Part shown: in pieces, positions 62,057 to 64,000 of the stretch
How positions within the stretch are numbered: position 1 is the stretch's first letter
Layout of the letters: each line of letters opens with the position of its first letter
Assembly (NCBI GenBank): GCA_030704615.1
Contig: CM060731.1
Coordinates: 28,458,001 to 28,522,000, forward strand
Length of the DNA stretch: 64,000 bases
Reading direction: 5' to 3'
Origin: Takakia lepidozioides
Lineage: Eukaryota > Streptophyta > Takakiopsida > Takakiales > Takakiaceae
Position numbers and translations under genes: made by a program
The notes under the pieces: generated by a model
Told to the model about the DNA's origin: nothing
Database searches by the model: none
Seen by the model: the letters and a program-made list of their open reading frames with translations, nothing else

Positions 62057-62716
62057 AAAACCAACAGAGAATTGTGGGCGAGGTACTATCAGCTCCGGAA
62101 AGATATCAATCAGCTTGTTAGGTCTCAGAAGAAATTATACTGGGATAAGTTATACAGTGAAATAAACTCAAACCACCATGGTGGTAATGACAAGAAATTA
62201 TGGTTGGCCCTTCAACGTTTGTACAAGCCTAAAAACGGTCAACAAGTACAAGCGCTGAAGACTACTAAAGGTGCACTGGTGACTTCATCGGTTGACATTG
62301 TCAAAACCTTTGAAAATCACTACAGTATCCTTGGCAGAACTTCTAGGTCTAACAGTGAGGGGTCTTCTGCTGAATGGAGGGACACAGTTGGAAAAATTGT
62401 TCCTATGATTCAAAACAGCCCTGATGAACTGGAGTATATTTCAATGGCTCATAACGCTCCCATTAGTTCTTCTGAGATTGTGGAAGCAATTGAACATTTA
62501 AATGGATATAAAGCTGGTGGACCTGATGGTATTGTCAACGAGCTTATCAAGCACGGTGGCGATCCCATGATAGAGGCCCTAGTTCTCCTCTTTAACCTTA
62601 TCTGGAAAACTGAAATGATCCCCTTTCGCTGGCGACAGGGGGTCATTGTCAGTCTATACAAGAAGGGTGACAGAGAAGAACCGGGGAACTACCGTGGCAT
62701 CACACTCAGGAGTTGA
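62054..62716 (+). pseudogene. LINE linker and RT start (copy 2)
   Basis: 220 residues: NRELWARYYQLRKDINQLVR, KKLYWDKLYSEINSN, VDIVKTFENHYSILG, EIVEAIEHLNGYKAGGPDGI, VNELIKHGGDPMIEALVLLF to NYRGITL. This is the linker missing from copy 1. It ends at a deletion in the RT fingers/palm. Confidence 0.8.
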
Positions 62717-63492
62717 TTAATTGCGCGAAGAGATACTTTGATCTTTGGGGGCTAGAGGCTAATGTCAGCAAATGTGCAGTGGTAGCATTCAATGACAGAG
62801 GAGAGGGAGGAAGTGATCTTAAGTGGCAGTGGGGTAGCCAAGAGATCCCGGTCCTCCCTTCCTACACTTATCTGGGCGTTGAGTTTTCCTCCAATTGTAA
62901 TTGGGATGCACATATCCGGAAAGTTGTTCGAACTGGCAAGGGCAAAGCTCTGGGGCTCACTAAATTTTTCCACTGCAGAGGGGTCATCTCTGAGGTTAAG
63001 AAAACCATGCTTTGTCGCGTTATTAGACCTGCCTTGGAGTACGGATCTGCTATATGGGTTGATAACTCCAACCAGGCTAAGTCTCTAGAATCCATTCAAG
63101 TGGGGGTGCTTAAGGAGTGTATGTCAGCATGCTCCAAAACAGCCAATGTGGCTGTTCGGGGTGAGTTTGGCATTCCATCCTTAAGCTCCCGACGAGATGA
63201 ATTCAAGGTCAGATGGTGGGGTCAGCTGCAACATATGCCCAACACCAGATATCCTAAGTTGATTGACTCTATATCTTGGAAACAGGACCGCCCTGTCAAA
63301 CAGGCTAAGTCCTGGCAGAAGAGAGTAGAAAAGATTCTCAAGGACCTGGACCTGGATCCGCAAGTCTTGACCCTGCTGGATAAATCTACCTTAGAGGCTG
63401 TAGTGTCTGAGGCCATGTCTGTTGCCATGAGATTGTCTGATGAAAATGAAGTTAGGCAGAGAACTTCCCTGAACTTTGTTTCCAGTCAGTGA
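62709..63492 (+). pseudogene. LINE RT thumb and C-terminal part (copy 2)
   Basis: Begins at INCAKRYFDLWGLEANVSKC, the sequence that follows the FADD box by about 20 residues in copy 1. The catalytic palm between GITL and LINCAKRY, about 190 residues, is deleted; CTC occurs at both ends of the deletion. It continues through GVEFSSNCNWDAHIRKVVRT and WWGQLQHMPNTRYPKL. Confidence 0.8.
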
Positions 63493-63936
63493 CATGGGGG
63501 TGGACATCTTGGATGACCTCAAGGGTCTACCCACTCTCGGCACTAGACTGAAATTTAAACTCAGGGCAGGAAGCCTACCTTTGAACAGCAAACAGAAGCA
63601 GAGAGGAAAGGGAGAGTGCAATTGCCCGTTGTGTGGGCAATCTGAAGACAGTATTCATTTTCTGATACGCTGTCCGAGTTCTCTCACCAAAGAGAGGCTC
63701 TCTTCAATTCTATCAAGGGAATTGTGCCTGTACCCTTGTTTACCAACTTTGAAAGTCTCGAGGCTGAGCCAAAAGCCCAGGCCCTCCTGAGGCCTAGTTT
63801 TTGGGCAAATCACACACAACATATTGATGCTTGTGTGAAGGGTTTTCTAGAGGATATCTGGAAAACCCGGATTAATTCCTTATACGATGGTAAGTCTTAC
63901 TACCAACGTCAGCCCTGTTCCTTTTGTTCCCACTGA
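63476..63936 (+). pseudogene. LINE C-terminal zinc region (copy 2)
   Basis: DILDDLKGLPTLGTRLKFKL, then GECNCPLCGQSEDSIHFLIR with the C-x-C-P-x-C...H...C knuckle. A frame change near 63690 is needed to continue to DACVKGFLEDIWKTRINSLY. Confidence 0.75.
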
Positions 63937-64000
63937 AACTGGGCGCGGGGTCAATGGCCACAAGGCTACGGCAAAAAACGTCTTATGAGTACAATCTCAT

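Larger units (their letters stand above)
61323..64000 (+). mobile_element. Second LINE copy, internally deleted, runs to the window end
   Basis: The same family as the intronic LINE, opposite orientation, nearly identical where they overlap. It retains more of the 5' part (endonuclease start near 61510) and the linker, but lacks the second half of the endonuclease and the RT core. Its 3' end GAGTACAATCT reaches the window edge, so the boundary and any duplication on the right cannot be seen. Confidence 0.85.

Overview
The window looks like nuclear DNA of a green-lineage (streptophyte) eukaryote. It has GT-AG introns, perfect TTTAGGG telomere-type units, chromodomain Ty3/gypsy elements, plant-type MULE and En/Spm-like proteins, and a bHLH-like gene with an ACT domain. 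I cannot name the species from sequence alone. A repeat-rich charophyte such as Chara is my best guess, and it is only a guess. There are no operons, ribosome binding sites or CRISPR arrays, and the window is mostly transposon sequence.

Layout. 1-4089: 3' end of an LTR retrotransposon (D) with a long coiled-coil reading region, a polypurine tract and a 1.1-kb LTR. 4090-14130: palindrome-rich tandem arrays (units of 95, 85, 53, about 288 and 75 bp) sharing a GGCGCC-centred palindrome. They surround a minus-strand gene with a ParB-like DGNHR motif and a plus-strand MULE-type transposase with a SWIM zinc finger. 14604-18444: a spliced gene whose N- and C-terminal parts resemble plant En/Spm (Ptta-type) proteins and whose middle is an FCP1/HAD phosphatase-like domain. 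20684-22112: remnants of a minus-strand LTR element.

22349-41613: two Ty3/gypsy elements, A and B. Target-site duplications and a split LTR show that they were rearranged by one inversion of about 12.6 kb (24546-37132). Element A's two halves now point in opposite directions, but both carry the same LTR and the same duplication AGATC. Element B's 5' LTR is cut in two, and its duplication GTCAT lies at 24874-24878 (inverted) and 41609-41613. Inside the inverted block are a telomere-repeat insertion with duplicated flanks, a decayed element C, a hAT-type element with a perfect 8-bp duplication, and a poly(A)-ended LTR-element fragment.

41614-53069 is mostly anonymous sequence with short tandem repeats. 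53070-57892 is the one clearly intact host gene: four coding exons, all in phase 0, encoding a 249-residue HLH plus ACT-domain protein. Its first intron holds a 2.8-kb reversed LINE with a 15-bp target-site duplication. A Harbinger-type MITE follows at 58737-59077. A second, internally deleted copy of the same LINE family, in the opposite orientation, fills 61.3 kb to the end of the window.
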